Shown here: one piece after another, positions 9,201 to 19,935 of the stretch | Position numbering within the stretch: the stretch's first letter is position 1 | Layout: the number at the start of each line of letters is the position of its first letter | Source: Heliopora coerulea | Taxonomy: Eukaryota > Cnidaria > Anthozoa > Scleralcyonacea > Helioporidae | Direction of reading: 5' to 3' | Assembly (NCBI GenBank): GCA_030142905.1 | Contig: JASJOG010000165.1 | Location: 386,001 to 450,000, forward strand | DNA: 64,000 nucleotides | Translations under genes and position numbers: made by a program | Notes under the pieces: generated by a model | Databases searched by the model: none | Seen by the model: the letters and a program-made list of their open reading frames with translations, nothing else | What the model was told of the DNA's origin: nothing

Positions 9201-10594
9201 TATAATAGAATTCCAAATTTATTATTTTCTTGTCCAGTTTTCTTTTACAATTCCCACTGTGTGGGAGTGGAGTTAGCACAGTAACCTCTCTGAACTATTT
9301 GCAATGAAAGATGTATATCCAGTGTTGTTCCCCTGGTCTCTCAAGTAGACTGCCAAGAGGAGAGGCTCTGAATAGGGGAATACAAGATTCTTGGCAATTT
9401 TTCAGTTCGGACTTACTAATTTTTTTGAGTATCCAATTATAATATGGGTAATCTGCCCTCTAAATTTAAATTTTGGGCTCCTTAAAAACTTTTACAATTC
9501 ATCGAATCCATCCATATTTTCAAGGGATATGATGGAACGTTCAGGGAGGGTGGTATGCATATTGGATTACTGTCACAGTAAATACATACCCCCAAAATAT
9601 ATGTCCCCTCTCTTCAGGAATTCCCCCTCTTTTCAGAACACACTCAGCTTCACATCACAGAAGTTTGTACAAAAAAGTGGTTTTACCAAAATAGCTTATA
9701 TATCCCATGACTAATTGCTGAGCTATCCACCCAGAACAGCAAGACCCAATGAGATCAATTTTGGTTCCACTTTATTTAAAGTTGTTGCATCCAAAGGGTT
9801 AAGAAACAGCAAAAAGCTTGGAATATTGGCATTTCGAATGAAGGCCTTTCATCAGAGTGAAATGTAAAGTGATATAAAAACTAGATGACATTTTCATATA
9901 GAAAAAAGTCATCTAAATAAATGGCCTTTGCTCAAAACGTCACTATTTTCTGTTCCAAGTTTTTGGCAGTTCCCTATTCCTTTTTAATACACACAAAAGT
10001 GTTAGCAAAGCAAAAGTGACCTTTATATACTTGCTGCAAATAAAGCACACTATCCATTCAATTTCAACATCTAAATACTCTCAGCAAGTTCCTGAAGCTT
10101 GCCAAAAAAAATAGCTTCTCAGTGTCTGAGCATACTGCACCTGTAGGAAGGGATCAAATTTCTGAAGAGGAGGATAAATTTCCTAAGAAATCTCCTAGGA
10201 AATATGTTCCTGGTAGGACAAATTTGGTGGGGAGACATACTTACTGGGGAACGAGGCAATTTTGTTCTTCATTAAGGTAGATGTCTCACACAGGAAATGG
10301 TTAAATCTATCCCACTGCCTTTTAAAATCCTTGACATTCTCAGTATAAAGACAATCAAGTCTGACAACCTTTCATCCTGCACGTAGGCCTGACATTGTAA
10401 AAGATGAAGTTTTAAACTTTTAACTTTCCATAAGCCAATAAATAAATGCACTGAATAAACATGAATGTCTATTTACACATATTGTACAGTAATCAACAGA
10501 TTCACCCAAAATCGAAATTGTTACCTTGCATGACTTCGAATTGAAAAAAGCTCAGCAACAGTATAATGCCAAAATTATTCCAGGAGCCAGTCAT
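3227..10594 (-). CDS. Small type I membrane protein (multi-exon, 3' end not found)
   Basis: Four minus-strand exons join with matching phases: 10594-10525, 8499-8434, 3623-3465 and 3242-3227. The product starts MTGSWNNFGIILLLSFF, a plausible signal peptide of about 23 residues. Then come a short ectodomain rich in Ser, Thr, Pro and Lys (ESSTPSTTSKKSEPGT), a Gly/Ser linker (NNSGGSSGG), one hydrophobic span of about 25 residues (VIAGIVFAVLSIIILAIALI), and a juxtamembrane tail WWFYFKDLEARGFCGC. The mature ectodomain is only about 40 residues, so it has no room for a folded receptor domain. Every junction has GT donor and AG acceptor, and the frame stays open across all of them, which is strong internal evidence. 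I do not recognise the protein, and the terminal exon was not found before 3227. A mariner MITE and a Penelope remnant lie in the intron between 3623 and 8434. Confidence 0.65.
3465..3623 (-). CDS. Transmembrane exon of small membrane protein
   Basis: This 159-base exon encodes the Gly/Ser linker, the hydrophobic span and the WWFYFKDLEARGFCGCLS segment. It starts after TATATAG and ends before GTAAGT. It accepts phase 1 from the 8434 exon and donates phase 1 to the micro-exon. Conservation of a clean span with positively charged and aromatic residues on the inner side supports type I topology. Confidence 0.7.
3925..4150. repeat. Array of imperfect CATATG-centred palindromes
   Basis: Short imperfect copies of a TTTCATATGTGAAA-like dyad recur about every 20-30 bases (for example CACATGCAATTTCATGCATG, ATTTCATATATGAATTG, CATTTCATATGTCAATTG). 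Related arrays lie at 45725-45860 and 46440-46600. There is no coding potential. Confidence 0.6.
4347..4362. repeat. AT dinucleotide run
   Basis: A short alternating TA tract. Confidence 0.8.
4488..4514 (-). ncRNA. Hammerhead-like core motif, variant
   Basis: On the minus strand this reads CTGATGA, T, a CGC-CTGA-GCG hairpin, CGTGAAACTC. The spacing before GAAAC differs from the other copies. I see no protein-coding element piece next to it, so it may be the tail of a badly truncated Penelope-like copy. Confidence 0.35.
4691..4760 (+). repeat. 15-base tandem repeat followed by TA run
   Basis: GATCCTGCCTTGCAT occurs as three adjacent copies, the last truncated, and runs straight into an alternating TA microsatellite of about 28 bases. 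Confidence 0.8.
5033..5363. mobile_element. Mariner-type MITE
   Basis: The 331-base element has inverted repeats of about 65 bases that begin CAGGGTGTCCCAAAAAAACC on the left and CCGGGTGTCCCAAAAAAACC on the right (read inward). It is flanked on both sides by TA, the target duplication of Tc1/mariner elements. The ends match at all but one of the first 39 positions, which suggests it is fairly young. It has no transposase. Confidence 0.85.
6640..7518 (+). pseudogene. Penelope-like element: RT C-terminus and GIY-YIG
   Basis: One frame runs from about 6640 to the stop at 7518 with a single internal TAG at 7219. It begins with the reverse transcriptase C-terminal region of Penelope-like elements (FRKDSHTGQYTHFSSFEPWG, then an arginine/alanine helix and ICS). 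It continues into a GIY-YIG nuclease: SVIYEITCPGYNRRYIGKTERCL. It ends with the conserved tail KFNRPELNNGLKASKEL. The catalytic palm of the RT is absent, so the copy is 5'-truncated. The nuclease glutamate expected before ALFIKF reads as Lys. It lies within the intron of the small membrane protein gene, in the opposite direction. Confidence 0.8.
7519..7865 (+). mobile_element. Penelope-like 3' region, second copy at 19.6 kb
   Basis: This follows the stop of the Penelope pol frame. The part from about 7670 (ACGAAATATCATCGCAATTA) to 7800 (GTCTGCTGGCACCG) is repeated, reverse-complemented, at 19608-19745. A TGATGATGTCATCG dyad at 7595 is the likely equivalent of the terminal hairpin of other Penelope copies, but GAAAC is lost. 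Confidence 0.6.
7980..8085. repeat. CT-rich low-complexity tract
   Basis: The plus strand is dominated by TCTCTC, TCCGTC and TTCCC runs. No coding signal is seen. Confidence 0.7.
8434..8499 (-). CDS. Stalk exon of small membrane protein
   Basis: A 66-base exon encodes MLPPMESSTPSTTSKKSEPG. It starts after ACATAATAG with a T-rich tract upstream and ends before GTAACA. It takes phase 1 from the signal-peptide exon and gives phase 1 to the membrane exon. The Ser/Thr/Pro content would suit O-glycosylation. Confidence 0.65.
8660..9825. other. Intron sequence with no gene recognised
   Basis: No exon or element with clear borders is seen. A GT-rich stretch near 9110-9130 precedes a tRNA-SINE-like phrase (GGATTTAAGCCCTGCGCGCG) that is too degraded to assign. 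Confidence 0.4.
9830..9855 (-). ncRNA. Hammerhead-like core motif, degenerate
   Basis: The minus strand reads CTGATGA, AAGGCCTTCATT, CGAAATG. The GAAAC box has become GAAAT. The downstream A-rich AATAAA stretch seen with other copies is also present. Confidence 0.35.
10525..10594 (-). CDS. Signal-peptide exon of small membrane protein
   Basis: This 70-base coding stretch starts at ATG 10594 and ends before GTAACA, phase 1. It encodes MTGSWNNFGIILLLSFFQFE and VMQ. The run IILLLSFF is a typical hydrophobic core. The A at -3 and the lack of an earlier in-frame ATG favour this start. Confidence 0.6.
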
Positions 10595-10599
10595 TTTGA

Positions 10600-13590
10600 A
10601 AATCCAAGAAAACATAAAAAGAAAATACTGAAAAAGATAAAGAAACACCCATTCCATAATCAACATCCTATTGAAAATTTATAAGAAAATTGGATACACT
10701 TAATGTTCTCAACACTAGCAAATTTTAACATTAGTTTATTAAAGAATATATATAAGCTTTTTAAAAGGTGGCTCAATACAGTTCCTTCAGAAGTGGAAAA
10801 TGTAAATATGAAATTTGAAAGCACATATATTTACATAAATACATTACATCATCCACTGAAAAAAACAGTCTAAAATTTGTAAATATATTGAAATGAATAT
10901 TTCAAGCAGTTTTAATTACAACAGTAACATTTGAATAATTACCATTTAATTTAAATTAAAACTTTTTTTCATAGATATTTTTTAAATGGAATGAGTAATT
11001 AAGCATATTTTAAAAAATTAAGTAAATCCAATTACCAGAACAAGAAAAATATCTTGTCTAATTGAAATTGTATCATCCCTAATGTATAATACAACAGGGT
11101 AAATGGTTGTCTGTTGGCAATATGGAATACCCTTCGGTGCAAATGGTTCTGTATCTACACTAATGAATGTTGATTGAATAAAATGAATGTATTTTTGCAT
11201 TCTTGAGTTTGGCATTAATGATAGTATATTTTTTGGTATTGAACAGCAAAAGGTGTACATTTTGAAATTAAGTACCCCCTATAACAGCATACAAATCCAG
11301 AAACAACCCAGTCTCCTGAGAATTTTTAGGAATCTTCTTGGAAATGCTGGAAAAACTGTTATTTAGTTCAACTTTCCCTGATATTCCAAGTCACCTAGCA
11401 ACATAACTGCCCAGGAATTTGATTCTTTCCCCCACTCCCTCAGGAACTTCTTTATGTTCTTGTTCAAGTATCTATGGATTTTAAGGAAATATGGCAGTCT
11501 GTATCCATTTCATTATTTGAGAAAAGATATCGACCTAGATTAAACACTGCTGATCAAAATAAGAATCATCAAACATGTATTGTAGAAAAGTCATATCATG
11601 CAAAGTATTATATAAGTTCAGTAGGGGAACTTATGGGATGAAAAGAAGGTATGATTTCTAAGTATGTTAAATTACAATAATTATTGTATGATAACCCAAC
11701 ATGCCATAAGGAAAGAACGTCTGTCTTAAAGTTCACTGAAATGCCGAATTTAACTCTGTTTCGTATTGAAAATACACACCAATGTAGGGAACCTCTTTCA
11801 TCACTCCGAATAACTGCACTAATGCAATGTTGGCTGAATCTTCGGTATCAAATTCTTAAAACGAATGACTTACACTGAAAATATCACACAATGCAAAGTT
11901 ATCGAACCATTCTGAGAGTAAGTAGCGGCCAACGAGATGATGAGACCCGTCTTAAATACGATCTTGTTCACGGCAGAAACAGATGTTACCCAGGGAAAGC
12001 CCGGTTCTATATTTCCAAATTATACGAAACAAAACTAAGAGCAACTTGTCAAAGCGTCGTTTTCTTTACAAAACAAGACCAATACAATGTCTGTGCCGAA
12101 GGCAAGGACCCGTATCCTTTTATACATGCATGCATAAACTAAACTACAATTTATGAATATATTACACAACTCTTCGTTGAAAAATGGTTAATGTGCGACA
12201 ATGACATTACTTCCACTTTCACAAACAGGAATAAAAACCATACGCAAACTACAAATGACGCATACCTTTAGAGTTATGAGGTATAAATATGATCCTCTAA
12301 ACACAATAAACGTCTGCGGTAAACTTCTGCCACATCCTTAGTCCGTATTTAAAGAATGCTGTTGCCTGCTTCCTTTTAGAGGGAGGGGAAAATTTTCGAT
12401 ATTCCTGTTTACAAGGACAACACTAGATCTCATTAATCTTAATCAGGTCACCAACACTTGTGATTTGACTTTTTCCGCTTTGATTTAACTTATAGCATTA
12501 ATTTTGTGATAGATTAGGCTAGAATTAAATTCAGGGTTTTTGATGTCGTTATTTTTGCATTTATCAACGGGTAATTTTTTTCTGACTCGCTTTAGGTCCC
12601 ATCTGATCCAGCGCGTTCCAGCTTGCAAGTTTCGATTTCTATTTCCGATCTCCCGGTTTCTTCTCTCGTAACCATGCTCCCGCCAACCGTCTTTGTACGA
12701 ACTATTCAAGGTTCAGCCAGTGCTTCCACTTTGAAGGAAATTTTGAAGAAATGAAGAATATTTGAAGGAAATTTGAAGGATTTTTTGACAATTTGAAAGA
12801 AATTTTGATGGAACTTGCAACTTTTAACAATTTCATTTTGCATTGTTTCAGTAGTAGATGCAACAGAAACAAAAGTTGTTAAACGTAAGTCGATTACAAT
12901 ACCAACTTGTACCTTGACCTTACATTTGATAACGTAAACAAAAACCTTTTAAGCCAGATCGGTAACTGACATTTTCGAGGACTAATTATGGCGCTGGTTA
13001 CAAGAATAAGATAACAACGTCACATGTCTAAAACTAGACAAAACTCAAACAAACATTACAACTTTTGTGATACGATCGTCTACCTATTCAAAGCAGCTAT
13101 TTTCGCAATAGATTAGGTTGACGTTTTGTAAATTCCATTTAGTTCATAATAAATTGCAGACCACCAAGTCAGCTGGTGCAATGTGTGTTTCATAACATAA
13201 TGGTAACAATTATCAAACTCTAAATCGTTCGTGAGTTTGAAAATGAAAAAATGTAGTTGTTTCCCTGTTGATTTGCATGATTTATACTGAAAGGTTGATT
13301 CTATACTTCAGTCATGTAGATCGATATTTTTATATTTCATGCTCTTTTTATGTCTGTCTGATTTTCTTTAGGTCGGTTTGTTTTCTTTCCTAACTCTGTC
13401 TTCTAGTTAGTTCGTCAACCTGCCTGTCTGTCTATCTTGCTATGGTAAACATATTAGGTAGACAACAAATGGCAATACGTGGAATAATGGTTAATTTGCT
13501 ACAACTTTTTCTATCGAGTCGAAATGTCTCAATTCGAGTTATTCCAATTATTTGTTAAATGCTGAATTAACTCTTTATCAGGCAAAGTAA
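10600..13590. other. No gene recognised; probable 5' flank of the membrane protein gene
   Basis: AT-rich, with T- and A-runs. Open frames exist (for example plus 11891-12142 and minus 12709-12485), but none has a recognisable domain or convincing splice borders. 12720-12800 holds short GAAGGAAATTTGAA repeats. Confidence 0.4.
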
Positions 13591-13599
13591 CAACTTTCC

Positions 13600-13690
13600 A
13601 GATGTTTGTATTATTGTACTCTGGCTAAAGCAAGACAATTTTACTTGTAGAGGAGAGACATCCTGAAAAGGTGCGAAGCTGTTTATTTGG
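13600..13690 (-). repeat. Short dispersed repeat, GTACTCTGGCTAA family
   Basis: This carries TTGTACTCTGGCTAA-GCAAGA and GGAGAGACATC. The same signature is found at 15195-15310, 20738-21345 and, weakly, at 31786-31850. Confidence 0.6.
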
Positions 13691-13847
13691 GACAGTGGCA
13701 ATTTTGCAACTTTATTATTTTTCATTATTTTGGTTTGACAAACACCAGACGCGATATTATATGGCAAGCCATACCTGAAAAAAGTGTATCGAGTTTTAAT
13801 TCACTACTCCAGAAATGTAAATCGATAATCGAAATCGATAAACCGAT

Positions 13848-13932
13848 GGTCGAGAAAAGTAATCGTATGTCGAGAAAGTATAAATCGTATGGCGAGAAAG
13901 TAATCGTAAGGCGAGAAAGTAACCATTTTGGC
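13848..13932 (+). repeat. About 20-base tandem repeat
   Basis: Four to five diverged copies of a unit like CGTATGGCGAGAAAGTAAT are adjacent. The copies differ by TGTC or GGTC at the third to sixth positions. Confidence 0.75.
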
Positions 13933-14049
13933 GAGATGTCCGACTGTATGTCTAGTCAGCGGTCGTTTGTAGTTAAACAAATATGGCGTCATCTTCACTT
14001 GGCCACGAGCACTGATCTGAAAAATAGGACTGGATAGAGCAACTATTGT

Positions 14050-14110
14050 TCAAAAAGTGAAGCCGGAAGTCAGCCGTAGCGGCCATATTGGAGTGACCAC
14101 TTTTCAAGGT
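14050..14110 (+). promoter_or_regulatory. Candidate promoter with ETS- and YY1-like sites
   Basis: GCCGGAAGT matches the ETS core, and GGCCATATTGG, 20 bases on, resembles a YY1 site. This pair is common in animal housekeeping promoters. It lies about 750 bases upstream of the first SEH1-like exon and on the right strand. No TATA box is needed for this class, and none is seen. Confidence 0.35.
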
Positions 14111-14384
14111 GGGCCGTATATTTTGTGTAGGTTACGTCGAAGAAATTGGAGGAGAACTTTCAACGTGTGTACGTTCTTGGCGTATAATTGTCAAATTTTA
14201 AGTGAAAACATGCCGAGGAGAGACAACAGCCTTTAAAATTGTCCAATTTTCTTTAAAATTACTGATTCTCCCGTGATAAATAATCGATTATTGAGCAACG
14301 AGTGATTGTGTTGGTGGCTTGTACTGCACTTCGAGATCTACTGCATAGTCTACGTACTGTGGAGGCCAGAGATTTTTCCTTTTA

Positions 14385-14524
14385 CAGTGCCTGGTTTTAT
14401 GGATGGAAAAGGCCGTGGTTGTGTGGCGTTCCCAAGCCACAAAATTTTAGTAGATTCAAGAAGGTTTCATGGGCCACATCTAGACAGCAAGCTGCCAATT
14501 GAAGATTCCTGCGCTGTACTATGA
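14385..14524 (+). CDS. Possible exon of unknown gene
   Basis: A strong T-rich acceptor (TTTTTCCTTTTACAG) precedes an open frame encoding VPGFMDGKGRGCVAFPSHKI and on to a stop at 14524. No family is recognised. It could be a 5' exon of the SEH1-like transcript or a chance frame. Confidence 0.25.
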
Positions 14525-14853
14525 CATGTAATTTGTTAAACTGGTCTTCAGTATGTTAAAGCAATTTATTAACAGTTTTACCACAATTCACAGGTGGCTG
14601 TTTCAGTTATGCTTGCTTCATTGATATTTGGATTTTTAAACTTTGATGAACCTTTAAATGAACTGCTCTACACAGTCATTTGAAACTTTACACATATTTG
14701 CAATATAATGTTTTAATGCCATTGCTTTTGCAATTTTTAAAGAAATATGCCATTAAAATAGATATTGATGGTATATGAGGTAAATTTTGCTTTGATAACA
14801 CTCGCCATTTAAACGTGTCTAAAGGTTTACTTATATGTAGTATATGAAGTCAG

Positions 14854-14959
14854 ACTCATTATGGATCTGTGTGGTGAGTGACATGGGCACACCCAGAGTT
14901 TGGTCAAGTCCTGGCTACCTGTTCCTTTGATAACACTGCAGCCACATGGGAGGAACAAA
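14854..14959 (+). pseudogene. SEH1: SEH1-like exon with TGA
   Basis: The acceptor is GTCAG and the donor is GTAAG. The TGA is at 14875-14877, and the downstream residues [17 protein letters not shown] remain nearly identical to the family. The TGA also sits inside GTGAGT, so mutation made a new donor-like sequence. Confidence 0.75.
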
Positions 14960-15194
14960 GTAAGAAACCTAACGATTATTTATCAACAAAAGAATATAAA
15001 GATATTTTATGGGCAAATAAAGCACTGTGGTTAAACAAAAACTGCAAATACAAATTTGAGAATTTTTAATAATAGTTAGACTGGCACATTGTGGTAATTT
15101 ATTGGACCACCATAAACACAGTTTGATTAGCAGGTATGATTTTTGTGGCTGCTTTGTGCAAATGTAGGTTGTGCTACTTTGTTTCATGCAGCAG

Positions 15195-15310
15195 AAGGGA
15201 CTGGTTCTCTCACCCTTTTGAGTCCATACCTGACTTTTTAATTGTACTCTGGCTAATGCAAGATCATTTCACACATTAAGGGGAGACATCTCAGATGAGA
15301 AAGTCTCTGA
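15195..15310 (-). repeat. Short dispersed repeat, GTACTCTGGCTAA family
   Basis: The plus strand reads CACCCTTTTGAGTCCATACC, then GTACTCTGGCTAATGCAAGA, then GGGGAGACATCTCAGATGAG. This is the reverse complement of the repeat interrupted at 20738-21345, with inverted ends AACCCTTTC-GTCCG. It has no coding capacity. Confidence 0.65.
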
Positions 15311-16452
15311 ATATAATGTTAATCCATGAAGGGGAAGGATCCATTTTAGAATCTTATTATAGCTTACACCAGATGGTTTTATTCAAAAGAGAGGGTTACC
15401 TGACCCTTGCAATTTTATCTTGTGATATTTTATCTTGTAAAATTTTATCTTGTTTACTTCCAATTTCATCAAGTAAGAAGTGAGTGTGAAGTTTTGCCTC
15501 AGATCATGTGAACTTGTCAAATCAAAGGAATTATGTCCTTCCACCATCAGTAACATTGCCCTATAACACCTAGTACTCCTCAAATCCTCATGCATATTCC
15601 TATAACAAATTCATCAGCCTTTTTGAGAACAGTAACATTTGTGGGTGTCATAAGCAGAGAGTAGGGAGGCTTGGCCCCCAAATTTATTGGTTAGGTTCCC
15701 AGAGTACGTGTGGGCCCCCACTTTTTAAAGAAATTCAAAGGTTCCAATTTAAATTAAGAATCCTTATATAAATGTACTGAAAAGTCTTAAGTATGACTGA
15801 CAAAAGTTCATTCCTGAGGAGAGAAAGCAGCAAAGCTACAGATCTACTTTATTGACTGTCATAGATTTATAGTTAGCCTTATCACCTTGAATCTGCACCA
15901 TGAATTCACCTGATCAATTGCACTGAGTAAATGAACCTTTTACAAATCACAAACTTATGTTGATTTTGAACAACATTCAGGTTATCGTTTTGGCACCTGT
16001 ATAGTCAGAGGAATGGGCTACTGTGGTTTTTACTCTTAGACTATGCTGCCAGACAACCATACAGAGATTTGGAACCTTGCATAACTTAAGTCTTGTGCTC
16101 ATGCACTCCTTATTACAGAGTTATAGCAGAAAAGGTTTTGTCATCAGATTGCTAGGCTAACTAGCAGTTAGCCTAGTATAACATGTTCATGACAGGTTAG
16201 ACATGACCATGTGAGAAGAGACCAATCACTGTATATGGCACACAACTAAAGAAAACTAAACTCAACCCTTTTAACCTTTCTTGAATACTTTTTTTTCCTT
16301 TTGTTTTTTCTTCTTTTATTTTGATGTACTGTTCTAAGTTATACTGCTTTGTTGTACAACAGCAGTATGCAGGAAAGGGTTAAAGTTATTAAAGTGATTC
16401 CTAGAACAATAGCAGTGAGACTTGACTATTTCTATTTATGTTCTCCTACTAG

Positions 16453-16499
16453 TTGCCACTGAAACAAGAAGAGGCACCCAAAGAGGTCAGAGTTTCTGG
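16453..16499 (+). pseudogene. SEH1: SEH1-like exon 2
   Basis: Forty-seven bases between CTACTAG and GTAAGA encode ATETRRGTQRGQSFW after completing an Ile codon with the previous exon. The position and the Q-S-x-W end match SEH1. Confidence 0.65.
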
Positions 16500-16719
16500 G
16501 TAAGATCCAACAAGATATACCTCATGTTACAGGTAATTATTGTTTGTAAAGTAAACAGAATTTATTGGGTGTTGTTAATTGCCTGCCATTTGCTTATGTA
16601 ACGAGAACATGTGATCAAACTTGTGCATATTCCCATTCACCATTGGCCATAGATTAATGTTTCTATATTTTTTGAAATCTGCAAAATGGCTGCACTATCC
16701 AGTAAAGGGAAGAATGTCA

Positions 16720-17330
16720 AATTAAAGCCTGGTTTCCTAATCATCATTACATTCCCCATAGTCTCTGCAATATTTCTATCAATCAAAAGAATAACCTCTG
16801 TAATCACAAGAAATTAGATGTAAACTGTGATTTAAGCATCTCCCGCAATTCTAGTGATTGTCCCATATTATTGCCAATATAGAAATGGTTGTAACTTGAC
16901 TGTTATGAACACTTTAATCATTGAAATCCCTTGAATCTGTATAAGCATGGTTTCCATTTGATGGCCGTCAAAACTGAGGTTGTTTTTTAAGTGATTCAAA
17001 CTGTTGCAGCAATTGTAGTGACTGTAATGATCATAATATGCAAACCAGACTGGCTAGATGAAAGCCCAAAATTGGGATCTGTGTCGGACTTTTAAGTACA
17101 AGGTAGAATTACAAAATGGTCACCTTTGTTCAGTGCAAGATATGTGCTGTAGCCATGCTGTTATGGCATGACATATTTCATTTATATAGTACATCATGCA
17201 CAAAGTCAAAATGACAGATATTATGCTACTGAGCATTTATTGTTCTTGCATTAGGGTAAAGTCTGCCCAAAATTCCTATAATCAAAGTTAATATTATGCA
17301 GTTTATAGATGGAAACCAACTTTAGTTTCA
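16720..17330. other. Intron with possible decayed MITE
   Basis: AAGCCTGGTTTCC at 16730 and ATAAGCATGGTTTCCAT at 16942, with ATGGAAACCAACTTT at 17309, resemble the ends of the MITE at 56011-56202. Borders are not clear. Confidence 0.3.
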
Positions 17331-18030
17331 CAAAAAGAATGAATATTGATTACAATTGGTCACTTATAGAAGAAAAAATTGCCAGGTTTTTTGGAGAAAA
17401 TAAATCACATTTGCCATCAGTAGAAATCTAATCTGGCAAGCACAATAGATTGTGTTCACCTCATTTGTTCATTGATACTGTTGCACTGTGAAGTATTACC
17501 ACTAGACTTTGAAATTAAATCAAAAACCCAAAAATCCTATTCAAAACTAGAGTAGTTGTTAAAGAACTGATTATTGACAATATACATCTGGCAAATTTAT
17601 CTATCATTCTTACACTGTTACATGTACACTACGTAAGTGTTCAGAAAGTTTCATGGGCATTCATCTCCTTGGTGATTTGGGTAAATGTTAACATCACCTG
17701 AACATTAGTGGATATGGCAGCAAACATTTGTTTGTGTGGTAGCAGTTTCAGGTTTTCTCTTATTTCACAGATTAGTGACATCTATAGTAACACAAAACAT
17801 TAACTTCATATCATTTTTTGAATACCAACTGTGGAAGCTTACCAAAGTCATTCTAGTTTCTTACAGTATTGTCTGTGCCATATTGGGTACAACAGCTAGA
17901 GTGTAAATGTTGACTAAATTGCTGCTGCATATGGGTATATAAATGCAGCTCACACATGCATGCATAATGCACACTTAATGTGAAAATAATGTGTACATTT
18001 AAATACAAATTATTTTTTTGGTTGTTTTAG

Positions 18031-18111
18031 GAAAAGAAAACTGGCCTAGTAAACAGTAGAACTTCTGTTACAGATGTTAAGTTTGCTCCCAGACATTTGA
18101 ATCTTCAACTG
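18031..18111 (+). pseudogene. SEH1: SEH1-like exon 3
   Basis: Eighty-one bases (27 codons, phase 0 at both ends) lie between TTGTTTTAG and GTAAGT. The centre, NSRTSVTDVKFAPRHLNLQL, matches a WD-repeat strand of SEH1. Confidence 0.8.
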
Positions 18112-18469
18112 GTAAGTTTCCAGAAGCACAAGTAAAGGCTTTAGAGTTTGATTTTATCCTATCCTGAGTATAGCTGTAAATTTAACAAAGACCATAGTCA
18201 AAATGTGCTGCACATTACAGATTACAAAGATGCAGGCACTTCACTTCAGGACTTTGCTTGTGTGTTCAGGGTTAACAATAATTCTGACAAAGTTATTAAT
18301 CTTTTCATTTTCTCCATTAATTTCATGATTGTTGTCCTTCTCCTATTTTCCTTCCTTTGCTCCCCTATCCTTTTGTTTTTTTCTACCTTCATTGACCATA
18401 CCTTTCTGTCCCTAAACCCACTTTACCTGAGGTCACAACAGCCTCCTGAAGTTAATTCACTTCACTTCC

Positions 18470-18840
18470 CCCTAATCTGACTTCATTTCACTTCTCTTAC
18501 CCCTAACTTGCATTTCAGTTCATTTCCCCCCTAACCCCTACTTTATCATGAATTACTAAACCTTACCACACCTCATAATACCCTTACCTCACTTCACTTT
18601 ACTTCACTTCATGTCACTCACCAAAACCTCATTTCACATCACTTCTCATCCCCCTAATCTACACTTCAGGTCAATTCCACCTGACCTCTACTTCACTTGA
18701 ATTTTTGTCACTTTACTTCACATCACTTTACTTCAATTCACTTCAAGTAACTTCGCGTCACATCACTTCGCTTCCATTCACTTCACTACACCCTGTTTTT
18801 ATTTCATTTTAGACCACTTTCTACTTCACTTCATATCTTT
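18470..18840 (+). repeat. CTTCA-rich low-complexity tract
   Basis: Irregular repeats of ACTTCACTTCA, TCATTTC and CCCCTAA fill this stretch. No frame is convincing. Confidence 0.8.
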
Positions 18841-19569
18841 TTAGGTAAAGTCCCATTTCTTTTCGTTAACTTTACGTTTCTTTTTAGCAAATGGACTGGT
18901 AATCACCTTTTCCAAACCCAGGTGTAAGCATCTTCAAAGATCCATTTTGGGCCCAGATGCATGCACAGTACAAATGAAAGTACAAATGAAACTGCTTGGT
19001 GGGCAACGCATTGTGAAATTAGTGTGGTATTGCAGTGTGCTTACCGTGCGTACATGATTTGTAGATGTGCTTATTTGACTGTTTTAAGGTTGGAACACAA
19101 GAATATCCAAGTCGCTTCGACCTCTGACTTGCATCTGCTCGCACCACGATAATTAGATTAATCAAGATTATTTCATGGCTGTGGTAGCGAGCAATCCGAA
19201 TACGGATATCCTAGAATTTGATTGGTACATAAGCGGTCGGATATTTCCCGTAATGCCCGTCCACGCGGGAAATTTAGAAAAGCCTTGCTTTTGTCAAAAA
19301 ATAATTAAAATTCTTGACAAAATATGAAGTGTAAGTGTATTACGAATAATCAGAAAAGGAAGAGTAACCGTGCAGAGTGAAGTTGGTGAATAAATTCCAT
19401 ATCAAATGACGACAGAATTGCAAGTGTTTACATTTTGACGTTCTGTTCTTTTACACTTATGAATTATATTTCACAAAAGCCATATAATGAACTACTTATT
19501 AACCTCGCTTGTTCCGTCTGTAGTAGTGAAATATTAGAGACATTGGACCGATATTACACTAGTACAGAC

Positions 19570-19750
19570 CTCAAGCTCGACCTATAAGTAATTATTACTG
19601 GGTTAACTAGAATAAAATCCGGTGCCAGCAGACAACTTTATAAAATAAAGTAAAAAACAAATTCCGAAAAACAATGACATCTTGAAAACCCAAGATATGA
19701 ATCAAAACCAAGACGACGAATGATTGCGATGATATTTCGACTTTATTGCA
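19570..19750 (-). mobile_element. Penelope-like 3' fragment, copy of 7.7 kb
   Basis: This is the reverse complement of 7670-7865, from GGTGCCAGCAGACAA to GCGATGATATTTCGAC. Only the terminal part is present. It abuts the SINE at 19753. Confidence 0.65.
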
Positions 19751-19752
19751 AA

Positions 19753-19935
19753 CTGTGAACTCGATAGCTCAACAGGTAGAGCGGGGGACCGGTATCCCGA
19801 AGGTGCGAGTTCAAATTCCGCTCGAGTCAACATTTTTCAGTTGATCGGCAGTGTAGGTTAATTTTGAAGTTTCGTTTCATGAAACCCTGAGGATGATGCC
19901 TAAATTAATGGAATAAATTAATCCCTTTATTTTGT
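19753..19935 (+). mobile_element. tRNA-derived SINE (family 1)
   Basis: The tRNA-like head (about 19757-19828) has an A-box-like TAGCTCAACAGGTAGAGC and a B-box-like GCGAGTTCAAATTCCGC. Its ends ACTCGA and TCGAGT can pair. The body AGTGTAGGTTAATTTTGAAG and CCCTGAGGATGATGCC follows, ending in an A/T-rich tail. The cloverleaf is imperfect, so a working tRNA is unlikely. Confidence 0.75.

Noticed and set aside
14878..15069. Separate 63-residue protein starting at GTG
   Set aside because: It is the part of the SEH1-like exon after the TGA plus read-through into the intron; the donor GTAAG at 14960 ends the exon.
18148..18480. 110-residue plus-strand protein with hydrophobic stretch
   Set aside because: It runs into the CTTCA-rich tract, has no family match and lies in an intron of the SEH1-like locus.
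19757..19828. Functional tRNA gene
   Set aside because: The A and B boxes are present, but the anticodon arm does not fold well and the head is followed by a repeated body, so it is a SINE.
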